From contig NZ_FUZE01000023.1 of assembly GCF_900168205.1 (NCBI RefSeq), positions 1 through 64,000 on the forward strand: a DNA stretch of 64,000 bases, in the 5' to 3' direction. The DNA comes from Chryseobacterium balustinum. Lineage in GTDB: Bacteria; Bacteroidota; Bacteroidia; Flavobacteriales; Weeksellaceae. Below, one piece after another: positions 8,224 through 16,709 of the stretch. The position numbers and the translations under genes were made by a program. Positions within the stretch are counted from its first letter, which is position 1. Every line of letters begins with the position of its first letter. The notes under the pieces are model-generated. The model ran no database searches. It saw nothing but the letters and a program-made list of their open reading frames with translations, and was not told where the DNA came from.

Positions 8224-8781
8224 TTAAGAAACAGCATCTAAGAACTCATCTGTACTTTTTATTTCTCCGTAGAAAAATTCCAATGCTGCTAAAAATGCGT
8301 GGTGTACATCATCAGCTTTTACAGTTTTCCCGTTGATTTCTAAATCTTTTGATGCGCATGCATCCCCAATAACAGTACACTTGTAACCAAAGTCAAATGC
8401 TGCTCTTGTGGTGGCATCAACGCACATGTGAGTCATCATTCCTGTGATAATAACTTCAGTAACATCGTTTTCTTTTAAATATTCACCAAGACCTGTTTCT
8501 CTAAAACTGTTAGGATAGTACTTTTGAAAGATCTTCTCGCCTTGTAATGGTTTTACATTTTCGTGGATTTCTGCACCGGCTGTTCCCTCAATGAAAAGAG
8601 GAAGTGCTGTCGGATCAGCCGATAGATGTTGTATGTGTGCAATAGGTAAATTTTTTGCTCGGAAATGCTCAAGAACTTTACCTGCATTCAGACTTGCCTC
8701 AACTGGATTAACCAATGTAAGATTTCCGTTGTCAAAATATTCATTCTGGATGTCGATGATAATCAATGCTTGTTTGCTCAT
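8224..8781 (-). CDS. Cysteine hydrolase of the isochorismatase family
   Basis: 185 residues, cytosolic. The catalytic triad of the family is present: Asp10 in IIIDIQNEYF, a Lys near 87 in FQKYYPNSF, and Cys120 in ITGMMTHMCVDATTRAAFD. The cis-peptide before the Cys loop is kept. These enzymes hydrolyse amides or vinyl ethers such as isochorismate, nicotinamide or carbamates; the loops do not fix the substrate here. It is divergent from the AraC gene at 8971 and shares with it the intergenic region that holds one of the six regulatory motifs. Confidence 0.88.
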   Translation of the reverse strand: MSKQALIIIDIQNEYFDNGNLTLVNPVEASLNAGKVLEHFRAKNLPIAHIQHLSADPTALPLFIEGTAGAEIHENVKPLQGEKIFQKYYPNSFRETGLGEYLKENDVTEVIITGMMTHMCVDATTRAAFDFGYKCTVIGDACASKDLEINGKTVKADDVHHAFLAALEFFYGEIKSTDEFLDAVS

Positions 8782-8785
8782 AACT

Positions 8786-8808
8786 ATTTATTTATTTATT
8801 TATTTATT
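8786..8808. repeat. Short TTTA tetranucleotide repeat in the hydrolase leader
   Basis: About five copies of TTTA/TAAA just upstream of the cysteine-hydrolase ATG, between the -7 box and the start, replacing a normal ribosome binding site region. Adenine-rich leaders are usual in this phylum; copy number could still vary. Confidence 0.6.
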
Positions 8809-8814
8809 ACGAAA

Positions 8815-8880
8815 CAAAATTAGCGTCTATTTTGTAGGATCTTAATACCAAATTATTAGGAAAAGATGTCATTTTGATAA
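8815..8880 (-). promoter_or_regulatory. Regulated promoter of the cysteine hydrolase (TTATCAAAATG set)
   Basis: The minus strand reads TTATCAAAATGACA from 8880, a TTTGGTAT half-site 21 bp later, and TAATTTTG at 8822-8815, exactly 58 nt from the motif start. The AraC gene at 8971 diverges from here, so its product is the first candidate to bind this site. Confidence 0.8.
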
Positions 8881-8946
8881 GCTAATTTAGAAACGATTAA
8901 CATCAGATTAATTAATATAATTTCTAATAATAAAATTATTTCAGTG

Positions 8947-8954
8947 TATATTTG
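8947..8954 (+). promoter_or_regulatory. -7 box of the AraC gene
   Basis: TATATTTG, a perfect TAnnTTTG match, 17 bp before the ATG at 8971, so the leader is very short. Confidence 0.6.
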
Positions 8955-8970
8955 ATTCAATAAAGATATA

Positions 8971-9828
8971 ATGCAAACGATCAATTTTCATAAAACAGAA
9001 TGTGGTGTCGATTTTTTCATCAATATCCTCAATCAGGACACCATCAATTATCTGCAGACCGATGTCCACAATACTGACTATTTTGAGGTTGTTTTTTTTA
9101 CGAAAGCTGATGGTAAGGTGCAAATAAATGATCAGACAATTGATATACAAAATAATTCCATTGTTTTTATTTCAGCCTTTCAGAAAAGAGCCTGGAGAAT
9201 TAAGGAAGAAGGACTTGAATTTAAAACTTTAATATTCAGGGAAGACTTTTTGAATGAATTCTTTGCTGATAAGTTTTTCACGCACAAAATGCTGTTCTTT
9301 TATCAGCTCAATCATGAGTTACGTCTCAATGTGAGTGATTCTGAAATGAAAAGATTCAATGAATTTCTTGCAGAAATTAAAACTGAACTTGTACACACAA
9401 AAAAAGATAGCGTTCACATCATCAGATCTATCCTGTACTACCTTTTACAAACCATCAACCGACGGTATGCATCTGCTAATCATTTGATGATTGAAAAGGA
9501 TGATAAAAATTACGCAGTGCAGTATAAGTCGCTTCTTGAGAAACACATCTGTCAGAAAAAAAATATTGAAGATTATACCGTTTTATTAAATGTCAGCAGG
9601 ATTACCCTAAACAAAGCAGTCAAGGAACAATATAATGTGACTGCTACAGAACTTCTAAAACAGCGTTTATTGGCTGAAATAAAAGATCGATTGGTTTACT
9701 CTAATAAAACAGTTTCAGAAATATCTTTTGATTTGAACTACGCTGAACCAGGACATATGATGAGATTTTTTAAAATGCAGACCGGAATGACGACCTCTGA
9801 GTATCTGGAAAGCCTGAGCACAAAGTAA
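8971..9828 (+). CDS. AraC family transcriptional regulator, candidate regulator of the local stress regulon
   Basis: 285 residues. Residues about 1-170 form a cupin-like sensor domain (NDQTIDIQNNSIVFISAFQKRAWRI), and residues about 185-285 hold two HTH motifs: IEDYTVLLNVSRITLNKAVKEQYNVTATELLKQRLL and KTVSEISFDLNYAEPGHMMRFFKMQTGMTTSEYL. AraC proteins bind two direct half-sites about 21 bp apart upstream of the promoter. That is the layout seen at six promoters nearby, one of them in its own divergent intergenic region. I infer that it activates those genes; the inducing ligand is unknown. Confidence 0.88.
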   Translation: MQTINFHKTECGVDFFINILNQDTINYLQTDVHNTDYFEVVFFTKADGKVQINDQTIDIQNNSIVFISAFQKRAWRIKEEGLEFKTLIFREDFLNEFFADKFFTHKMLFFYQLNHELRLNVSDSEMKRFNEFLAEIKTELVHTKKDSVHIIRSILYYLLQTINRRYASANHLMIEKDDKNYAVQYKSLLEKHICQKKNIEDYTVLLNVSRITLNKAVKEQYNVTATELLKQRLLAEIKDRLVYSNKTVSEISFDLNYAEPGHMMRFFKMQTGMTTSEYLESLSTK

Positions 9829-9974
9829 ACGTATTTACAAACATATTTATGTAACTATTTAAACAGCATATTTATTCAATAGCGAAGCGCCTGATAAAGA
9901 ATGCAAATTTTCTCTTTGCGCACCAGATTTTCATTCAATTACTTTTTAGATTTGATAACAGAGTTATTTTACCT

Positions 9975-10023
9975 TACCTTTGCAACTGTACAACACACAT
10001 AGTCAGGTACATACCAAAAGGTA
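9975..10023 (+). promoter_or_regulatory. HxlR gene promoter with downstream palindromic operator
   Basis: A perfect TACCTTTG -7 box lies at 9975-9982. The palindrome TACCAAAAGGTA lies at 10012-10023, about 20 bp past the expected start of transcription and 17 bp before the ATG. The position fits autorepression. Eleven bases of this operator recur upstream of the NmrA gene at 26963-26973. Confidence 0.65.
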
Positions 10024-10040
10024 AGAAATACTGTAAATCA

Positions 10041-10367
10041 ATGGATTTAAGCGAAATTAATATCTGCGACGAAAACTGTCCTGTCCGAAAATCTCTCCAA
10101 CTTCTAAGCGGGAAGTGGACTTTATTGATTTTATATCAAATCAATGATCAAAAAGTTAGGTACGGGGAATTGAAGCGTAAAATCCCCGGAATCAGTGAAA
10201 AAATGCTCATTCAGGAATTGAACCAATTGATTGAACATCAATTGGTTCACAAGAAATCGTTTCCTCAAATTCCGCCAAAAGTAGAATATACTTTGTCAGA
10301 AAAAGGCTTAAGTACACTACCAATTATTGAGCAGTTAGCCACATTTGGTCTTAACCATTTGGTTTAA
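10041..10367 (+). CDS. HxlR family transcriptional regulator
   Basis: 108 residues with the family signature CPVRKSLQLLSGKWTLLILYQI, Cys14 included, then the winged helix with RYGELKRKIPGISEKMLIQELNQLIEHQLV and the PPKVEYTLSEKG wing. HxlR/YodB proteins are often redox- or electrophile-sensing repressors that use the N-terminal Cys (here CDENCPVRK has two). The palindrome in its own leader supports self-control. A matching site in the NmrA promoter, 17 kb away, makes the NmrA-SnoaL operon a likely target. Confidence 0.9.
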   Translation: MDLSEINICDENCPVRKSLQLLSGKWTLLILYQINDQKVRYGELKRKIPGISEKMLIQELNQLIEHQLVHKKSFPQIPPKVEYTLSEKGLSTLPIIEQLATFGLNHLV

Positions 10368-10476
10368 TTTATATTGGAAATACTTCATCTCAAATAAAAA
10401 ATAATCCGACTTCAACTGATAATATTCATACTTAAGATATGACCAAAGAGTAGTACTTTTATCATTGCAGAATCCT

Positions 10477-10836
10477 ATGAGACTTCTATTATCTTTATTT
10501 ATTGTTTTCACCGTTGCTGTACGGCCGATTATGCCGGTGTACAACTATGTAGTCAACTATGATTATATCGTTGAGAACTTATGTGAAAACAGAGATAAAC
10601 CTGAGTTATCATGTAACGGAAAGTGTTTTTTAGCGAAAGAACTTTCAAAATCTGAAAAACAGTCCACACAAACAGTCGCAAAAGTGATTAGTTTAGATAT
10701 TTTTGTTCCGAACGATATTTTGTCATTCGATAATGGAACAGAATACATTCATTCTATTCAATCCATTTCAGAATATATCAACTTGTATCATTTAAGATAT
10801 AATTTCACGATTTTTCACCCACCCCTCTTCAGTTAA
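10477..10836 (+). CDS. Small membrane-anchored protein with C-N-G-K-C motif (paralogue 1)
   Basis: 119 residues from the ATG at 10477; a TTG at 10465 is possible. A hydrophobic N-terminal segment is followed by RPIMPVYNYVVNYDYIVENLCENRDKPELSCNGKCFLAKEL, then a charged middle and the C-terminal FHPPLFS. Two Cys in CNGKC plus Cys in NLCEN could bind metal. It is about 45% alike to the product at 11916-12287, on the other side of the YHS-SCO pair. I know no characterised family; the context points to copper or haem handling. Confidence 0.75.
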   Translation: MRLLLSLFIVFTVAVRPIMPVYNYVVNYDYIVENLCENRDKPELSCNGKCFLAKELSKSEKQSTQTVAKVISLDIFVPNDILSFDNGTEYIHSIQSISEYINLYHLRYNFTIFHPPLFS

Positions 10837-10905
10837 ATTATTGCATTACTTCTATTTTGATCTTTATCAAAATACTATTCGACAAAATTTAACAAATCTT
10901 ACCTA

Positions 10906-11181
10906 ATGAAATCAATAATAATTTTGATAGCAGTGCTGTCATTATCCCTAACGTCTTGTAAAAAAGAAAAAGAATTTAAAATTAACCACAAAAAGTCGAT
11001 GACCGCTGGTGTCGACATAAAAAATGTAAAGGTGGTCAATGAAGAGGATCCCATCTGTAAAATGAAAACAGCTCAATATCTGAAAGATACTGCAGTCTAC
11101 AAAAATAAAATCTACGGATTCTGTTCATCTGGCTGTAAAGAAACATTCAAAAAAACTCCAGAGAAATATGCAAGCAAATAA
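10906..11181 (+). CDS. YHS-domain lipoprotein
   Basis: 91 residues. A lipobox LTSC at Cys18 marks an exported lipoprotein. Residues about 48-88 form a YHS domain: DPICKM, then YGFCSSGCKETFKKTPEKY, with Cys51, Cys73 and Cys77 as likely metal ligands. YHS domains occur in copper ATPases and metal-handling proteins. It overlaps the SCO gene by 14 bp, so the two are translated together, which supports copper delivery as the shared job. Confidence 0.88.
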   Translation: MKSIIILIAVLSLSLTSCKKEKEFKINHKKSMTAGVDIKNVKVVNEEDPICKMKTAQYLKDTAVYKNKIYGFCSSGCKETFKKTPEKYASK

Positions 11182-11857
11182 TCATTCAAAAAAGAAGAGC
11201 TCAGTTTTTCAAAAATTTGTTGTTCCTATCTTGGTCATTGCCGGTCTGTTCGCAATTATTTCTTTCGGAACCGGATATTTCAAAAAAGAATTGTACTCGG
11301 TCATGAAAGTTCCCGATTTTGAACTGACCGACCAAAACAATAAAAAAACTTCTAATAAAGATATGCTGGGCAAAGTGTATCTGGTAGAGTTTTTCTACAG
11401 TACCTGCCCTACGATATGCCCGATTATGAATAGCAATTTGAAGCACATAATGGAGGAAATCGACAGTCCTGAACTGGGAGTAATCTCTATCAGCATCGAT
11501 CCTGAAAACGATACTCCTGAGATTTTGAAGGCTCATGAAAGTAAAATTGGTATTAAATCTCCCAACTGGCATCTTTTGACAGGTGACCGAGATTATATCG
11601 GAAAAATTGCCGATCAGTTCAATATTTATGTCGGTGATAAAGATGACGATTCTGAAAGCCTGAACCACAGTGGTATGATTGCCCTGGTAGATCAGGAAGG
11701 AAACATAAGATGCCGTTTCGGTAAAAATAATGTTCCCATCCTCTATTACTCAGGATTGAATTATGAAGATCCCGAAGGACTCAGTACCGATCTTAAAGGA
11801 AAATACCATCCGGATCGAGAACTTTTAATTGAAGATATTAGAAAGCTTCTAAAATAA
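11168..11857 (+). CDS. SCO1/SenC family copper chaperone
   Basis: 229 residues, with an N-terminal membrane anchor (about 15-35) and a periplasmic thioredoxin fold. The copper site CPTIC (Cys80, Cys84) and the third ligand His167 in LNHSGMIALVDQEG are all present. SCO proteins metallate the CuA site of cytochrome oxidase or act as thiol redox proteins. In this window no oxidase gene is near; the partners are a YHS lipoprotein and two copies of a small CNGKC protein, so an exported copper enzyme elsewhere is the likely client. Confidence 0.92.
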   Translation: MQANNHSKKKSSVFQKFVVPILVIAGLFAIISFGTGYFKKELYSVMKVPDFELTDQNNKKTSNKDMLGKVYLVEFFYSTCPTICPIMNSNLKHIMEEIDSPELGVISISIDPENDTPEILKAHESKIGIKSPNWHLLTGDRDYIGKIADQFNIYVGDKDDDSESLNHSGMIALVDQEGNIRCRFGKNNVPILYYSGLNYEDPEGLSTDLKGKYHPDRELLIEDIRKLLK

Positions 11858-11915
11858 TTTTAAATTTCTATTTGAATCTGGTTTTCACCTATTAACAGTC
11901 ACTTTTCGAATTAAG

Positions 11916-12287
11916 ATTCTGAAATATTTCGTTTCCATATTCATCATTTTTACGATGACAATGCGACCTGTATTGCCAATGATTAACTATGCAGTAAACT
12001 ATGAGTATATTGTAGAAAACCTATGTGAAAACAAAGCAAAACCTGAACTGATGTGTAATGGTAAATGCTATGTTTCCAAAGAATTGACCAAAACAAATCA
12101 GGAACAGACGACTCAAAACGGTCATAAAATCTCTGTTCCTTCGATTGATGTTTTTTTGGTTGCCGAAGATTTTAAATTTACTCACTCGGACATCGATAGT
12201 ATTTATCAAGAATCTATCAGTACTTTCTGTACGAATCCTTATTATTCCGAATACCATTCAAAGATATTTCATCCACCTTTAGTTTAA
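11916..12287 (+). CDS. Small CNGKC protein (paralogue 2), apparent ATT start
   Basis: About 123 residues if translation starts at ATT 11916. The frame from there reads ILKYFVSIFIIFTMTMRPVLPM, which aligns with the N-terminal anchor of paralogue 1 (MRLLLSLFIVFTVAVRPIMPV). The first ATG, at 11955, would remove most of the anchor. Conserved features are NYAVNYEYIVENLCENKAKPEL, MCNGKCYVSKEL and the terminal FHPPLV. Either a rare ATT start (as in infC) is used, or the ATG has been lost by mutation. The function is unknown; it lies 58 bp after SCO. Confidence 0.65.
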   Translation: MLKYFVSIFIIFTMTMRPVLPMINYAVNYEYIVENLCENKAKPELMCNGKCYVSKELTKTNQEQTTQNGHKISVPSIDVFLVAEDFKFTHSDIDSIYQESISTFCTNPYYSEYHSKIFHPPLV

Positions 12288-12448
12288 TTGACTCTTATTT
12301 TTAAAAAAGAGAATTTTTAAGCAATTAGACAGCACTTATTAGCAACATTATTAATGATGTCTGCCTATATAATCTGTGTACAAAACCTCCAAAAACGGTG
12401 TAGACCCGATTGAAATCACAAAGAAACTTAATCTATCAAAACAATTTA

Positions 12449-13144
12449 ATGAAATCCATTTCAAATATTCTAATAAGAAAAAGTTTTTTACAAAGCTTTC
12501 CCCTACTCTGTTTTATGACAATATTTAATTGTTTTAAAGCTCAGAATCAATCAACTGACATTGTTTCAAGTGTTCCCATCAATACAGAAGTTTTAGGGAG
12601 CAACCGCGGTCTGGCTTTTCAGATGATTATTGACAAAAAAATAAAAAGCGTTCCCAAACTCGGTTTTTTCAGCGTCACTTCTTTGGTAGGAGAATGGAGT
12701 GAAGATAAAGTGAATGATTATATGACGCAAGCCAGTCTTAGTTACGAGATTGTAAAAGGTTTGAAGCTCGCCGGTGGTTTTCACGTGACTCCTGTAAAAG
12801 GGATGCGACCGATTGTCGGACTCATTTACACCAAAGCCACGCCAGATTGGTTATTCGTCGCAAATTCCAGAATAGATTTCTCCAAAGATACCAATATAGA
12901 AGGAATGTTCTTATTTGAATACAAGCCGAAAATCAGTGATAACTGGCTTTTTTATTCTCGAATTCAAGCCTTATACGAATACAGCACAGTCATCGATATG
13001 CAAACCCGAAGCTATGTGATGGCTCGTGCAGGTGTAAGCTGCAAAGAAATAACTTTTGGTTTAGGAACCAATATTGATTATTACGGGCCGGAAAAATTCA
13101 ATGAAAACAGCTATGGCGTTTTCGTAGGTTTTCTGCTGTTTTAA
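12449..13144 (+). CDS. Predicted outer-membrane beta-barrel protein
   Basis: 231 residues from the ATG at 12449; a TTG at 12410 is less likely. A signal peptide ends near FKAQ. The rest is made of alternating amphipathic strands rich in Gly and aromatic residues (SLSYEIVKGLKLAGGFHVTPVKGMRPIVGLIYTKA) and ends with YGVFVGFLLF, a typical last barrel strand with terminal Phe. No named family is recognised. It sits between the SCO cassette and the SusC gene on the same strand. Confidence 0.65.
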   Translation: MKSISNILIRKSFLQSFPLLCFMTIFNCFKAQNQSTDIVSSVPINTEVLGSNRGLAFQMIIDKKIKSVPKLGFFSVTSLVGEWSEDKVNDYMTQASLSYEIVKGLKLAGGFHVTPVKGMRPIVGLIYTKATPDWLFVANSRIDFSKDTNIEGMFLFEYKPKISDNWLFYSRIQALYEYSTVIDMQTRSYVMARAGVSCKEITFGLGTNIDYYGPEKFNENSYGVFVGFLLF

Positions 13145-13159
13145 ATTTAATTCCAAAAA

Positions 13160-13288
13160 ATGAATAAATATATCTTAAGAATCGCATTGTCACTTTTAAG
13201 TTTTTGCATCGGTACACAAAATTTCAAGTTCGACATTTATGATCATCAGAAAAACTATATCAAAGTTCTGCTTGGTCAATCCAAGTAA
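13160..13288 (+). CDS. Short predicted exported peptide (42 residues)
   Basis: An ATG 15 bp after the barrel gene opens a 42-codon frame: MNKYILRIALSLLSFCIGTQ looks like a signal peptide, then a basic tail ending in KVLLGQSK. It could be a small secreted peptide or the stub of a lost gene. Nothing but position and the signal sequence supports it. Confidence 0.4.
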   Translation: MNKYILRIALSLLSFCIGTQNFKFDIYDHQKNYIKVLLGQSK

Positions 13289-13333
13289 ATTTTCACGTTC
13301 AAGAAAATTTAAAATTCAATAATTTAATTCTAA

Positions 13334-16300
13334 ATGTATAAATCATATATAAAAAACAGGAGCATCTCATCATATCGATATCTTGTTAAACCCTTTTTTC
13401 TGATTCCTTTTTTTTCAGTAATTCTTTCTTTTGCACAAACTACATACAAGTTGCAAGGTATGGTAACGGATGTTGAAGGCAGAGGAATATCAGGTGCGAC
13501 AGTATTGCAGAAAGGTACTGCCAATAGTTTGAAAACAGATATTAACGGTCATTTTACCTTTGATACAAACCAAAATGAGATCATATTGCAATTTTCACAT
13601 TTCGGTTTTGAGCAAAAGGAAAAAAAATATATAAAAAATGATGCAGGTTCTATCGTCGTAATTTCAATGACTCCATCGGTCTCATTATTAGAAGAAGTTA
13701 TCGTAACAGGATATCAGACTCTTAATAGAAGCTCATCTACTGCTGCAATAACTAAAATTGACCAGAAAACCTTAAACGAAAACCTCAACACCAATTTAGC
13801 AAGTGCTTTGGAAGGTCGAGTTGCTGGTTTGATGTTTCAAAAAAATCCAGCTGGAATTGGTGCAGACAAACCTATTCTGCGGGGAATCGGAACTTTTTCT
13901 TCGCTTCAGGTTGGCTACAGTCCGCTTTTGGTAATTGATGGTTTACCAACGGAATTAACATTGGATGAAATCAACCCTTATGATATTGAAAGCATAGATG
14001 TGCTTAAAGATGCTGCGGCAGCCTCTATTTATGGTTCAAGAGCTGCAAATGGGATTATTGTTTTAACGACCAAAAAAGGAAGCGGGAATTTAAAAGTGAC
14101 TTTCAATTCTGATTTATTTCTTGCTGAAAAACCCAATTTGAGGGATATGAATTATGCCTCTACAAGTGAGTTGATTGATTTTGAACAGGCTGTTTATAAT
14201 AGAGAGCGATCTAAATTTGCCAATGTTGCCACGATGTTCAACAGTTATGGAGATATCGGAAACAGCAGTATCAAGTATTACAGCCCTCTTTATCAGCTTA
14301 ACAGAGATTTGGAAGAGGGTAAAATTAACAATTCTGACTACAACAAAACCCTTTCCCAATGGAGAAAAAATGACTACAATAAAGATTATCGGGACAATGT
14401 TTGGCAGAATGAGTTAAGACAACGTTACAATATTGCATTTTCGGTTGGAAACAATAAGCAGAATACCTATGTATCATTTAATTATGATCAGGCAAACAGA
14501 CGCATTATCAACAACAATAGCCTGGCATTAAATCTTTATGCAAAAAGCAGTTTTCAGGTCAGTAACTGGTTAAATGCAACCATCGGTTTGAATGGAACCT
14601 ACACTAATGAAGATGTTACAGATGGCAGTTACGGAAATTACGATATTCAAAAAAGATACGAACGTATTACTGATGAGAATGGAAATCGTGTAATATCACC
14701 TTTTGTGGGTATCAATGACGGTTTCACCTCCGGAGGGATTATCAATCCGGGAGTGGCTGCAAAAATCAATGGCCTTAGTGGTTTTAAACCTGTTACTTTT
14801 AATGTTTTCGATGAGCTTCAGCAAGGAATTACAAAACAAAACTCGTTAAGTCTAAGAGCCTTTGCCAATCTAAAAGCAAAGATCTGGAAAGGTTTGATTT
14901 TCAGCACTCAATTTCAATACGAGACCAGAAAAAACGATAACGAGCAATATTATGACATTAACTCCTATAAAATGCGTTATGCCATCAATTCCTTGACCAG
15001 TTATAATCCTACAACAAATGCTTATACCTACGTCGAAGGTTTTTCTACAGGAGGACGATACTTACAATTCAGCAGTCAGGCAAACAACTATTCTTTTAGA
15101 AACCAACTGGATTTCAATCATAATTTTGAGGGAGGCAAACACGCTGTTACAGCTTTAGCAGGAACTGAAATGCGGGAAACTTTTGTTCCCAGAACCATTG
15201 AACAATTACGCTACGGTTATGATCCTGTGACCCTCAGCTCTTCCATAATCAATAGCCTTGCATTGAGCCAGGCTGGTGTTCCGAGTTACATCTACGGAAA
15301 TAACAGAACCTTGTCAGCAGGATCAAGAGTGCAGACAGAAATTTTACATCGTTATTTTTCGGTTTTTAGTAGTGCAGGTTATACCTTATTATCAAAGTAC
15401 AATGTGACGGGAAGTTACCGAGTCGACAGAGCCGATCTGTTTGGAGCAGATCCCAGGTACAAAAACCGCCCACTGTGGTCTGTAGGTTTAGGATGGAATG
15501 TGAGCAATGAAAATTTCATGAAAGAAATCCAATGGGTAAATGGACTTAAACTAAGAGCTACTTATGGCGTTAACGGAAATGTTGACCAGACCACAACACC
15601 TTACGTAACCGCTACCAGAAGAAACGATAACTTATACCAATCTCTGCAGTACATCAATATCACCTCACAGCCCAATCCTCTGCTTAGATGGGAAAAGGCA
15701 GAAACAAGGAATTTGGGATTGGATTACAGCTTATTTCAAAATAAATTAAGAGGAAGCGTTGACGTTTATCGTAAATACAACACCGATCTATTAGCGACCA
15801 CAGATCTGGATCCTACCGTTGGTGCACTCACCAGAAGAATCAACGCCGGAGCATTGCTCAACAAAGGAGTTGAATTCAGCATAGGTTCCGATTGGTTGAA
15901 TAAAGGAGATCTGCGCATAGGTACTACTCTAGTCTTAGGCTTTAACAATAGCACAGTAAGAAAAATTACCAGAGCACAATCCAATGCATCGGTATATGTG
16001 AGTTCCCCGATAGACTTCTTTCTGGAAAATGAGACCTATAATAGTTTGTACGCTTACCAATATGGAGGAACTATCAATGGATATCCTTATGTTTTAGATG
16101 AAAATGGAAATCCATCAATTACTTTTGATGCCAATGGAAACCCCATTTCGACTGCGATAAAAACAGTTACAAATTCTGCTGCCTTGGTCAATATGGGAAG
16201 TTTGACACCCACGTATACAGGATCTTTTTCACAAAGATTTTCATATAAAGGATTCGATTTGAATTTCTTGTTTGTGTTCTCGGGAGGAAATGTAATGCGT

Positions 16301-16705
16301 AAGGAAACTCTTGATATGAGTTCAGACGCAGTCAATCTTTCGGGCATTTCTGATCGATATACAGATGTCAACCAAAATGGCAATGTGCGATTGTATGTAG
16401 ATTTTGATGAAAGTGTGAGAAATTATGCAGGAACCATAAGCGGTCAATGGCGAAATTCAACCGCCAATGTGGTAGATGGCGATTACATCAAGCTTAGAAA
16501 TATTTCATTAAGTTATAATCTGCCGAAATCTTTTACTGATGAAAGTAAAGTGGTATCGGCTAAATTTACGTTACAGGTCAACAATCTTTGGTACTGGAGT
16601 GCCGCAGGTAATCGGATTGATCCCGAGGTTTATTCTGTTAATTCAGGCACGCGAAATTTGCCGTTGCCAAAAACATTTCTATTCGGTTTTAATCTTACAC
16701 TTTAA
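13334..16705 (+). CDS. SusC/RagA-type TonB-linked outer-membrane transporter
   Basis: 1123 residues. A signal peptide ends near SFAQ (residue 35). Residues about 38-110 form the carboxypeptidase-D-like domain (YKLQGMVTDVEGRGISGATV). A TonB box EEVIVTGYQ follows at about 120, then the plug with VDGLPTE and SIDVLKDAAAASIYGSRAANGIIVLTTKKG. A long 22-strand barrel ends with KTFLFGFNLTL. It forms the pore for which the next gene supplies the SusD lid. The third gene is a metalloprotease, so peptides are more likely cargo than glycans. Confidence 0.95.
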   Translation: MYKSYIKNRSISSYRYLVKPFFLIPFFSVILSFAQTTYKLQGMVTDVEGRGISGATVLQKGTANSLKTDINGHFTFDTNQNEIILQFSHFGFEQKEKKYIKNDAGSIVVISMTPSVSLLEEVIVTGYQTLNRSSSTAAITKIDQKTLNENLNTNLASALEGRVAGLMFQKNPAGIGADKPILRGIGTFSSLQVGYSPLLVIDGLPTELTLDEINPYDIESIDVLKDAAAASIYGSRAANGIIVLTTKKGSGNLKVTFNSDLFLAEKPNLRDMNYASTSELIDFEQAVYNRERSKFANVATMFNSYGDIGNSSIKYYSPLYQLNRDLEEGKINNSDYNKTLSQWRKNDYNKDYRDNVWQNELRQRYNIAFSVGNNKQNTYVSFNYDQANRRIINNNSLALNLYAKSSFQVSNWLNATIGLNGTYTNEDVTDGSYGNYDIQKRYERITDENGNRVISPFVGINDGFTSGGIINPGVAAKINGLSGFKPVTFNVFDELQQGITKQNSLSLRAFANLKAKIWKGLIFSTQFQYETRKNDNEQYYDINSYKMRYAINSLTSYNPTTNAYTYVEGFSTGGRYLQFSSQANNYSFRNQLDFNHNFEGGKHAVTALAGTEMRETFVPRTIEQLRYGYDPVTLSSSIINSLALSQAGVPSYIYGNNRTLSAGSRVQTEILHRYFSVFSSAGYTLLSKYNVTGSYRVDRADLFGADPRYKNRPLWSVGLGWNVSNENFMKEIQWVNGLKLRATYGVNGNVDQTTTPYVTATRRNDNLYQSLQYINITSQPNPLLRWEKAETRNLGLDYSLFQNKLRGSVDVYRKYNTDLLATTDLDPTVGALTRRINAGALLNKGVEFSIGSDWLNKGDLRIGTTLVLGFNNSTVRKITRAQSNASVYVSSPIDFFLENETYNSLYAYQYGGTINGYPYVLDENGNPSITFDANGNPISTAIKTVTNSAALVNMGSLTPTYTGSFSQRFSYKGFDLNFLFVFSGGNVMRKETLDMSSDAVNLSGISDRYTDVNQNGNVRLYVDFDESVRNYAGTISGQWRNSTANVVDGDYIKLRNISLSYNLPKSFTDESKVVSAKFTLQVNNLWYWSAAGNRIDPEVYSVNSGTRNLPLPKTFLFGFNLTL

Positions 16706-16709
16706 AAAA

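Noticed and set aside
10853..10876. Inverted repeat ATTTTGAT-N3-ATCAAAAT with a TTATCAAAAT core, similar to the regulon motif
   Set aside because: The 11th base differs, and no TAnnTTTG lies 58 nt downstream; the YHS gene starts too close. Not counted in the regulon.
11201..11668. 155-codon minus-strand frame inside the SCO gene
   Set aside because: Fully antisense to SCO, whose motifs are intact; composition is that of a shadow frame.
16539..16709. Upstream extension of the SusD frame
   Set aside because: It overlaps the end of SusC in another frame; the ATG at 16710 opens directly onto a lipoprotein signal peptide.
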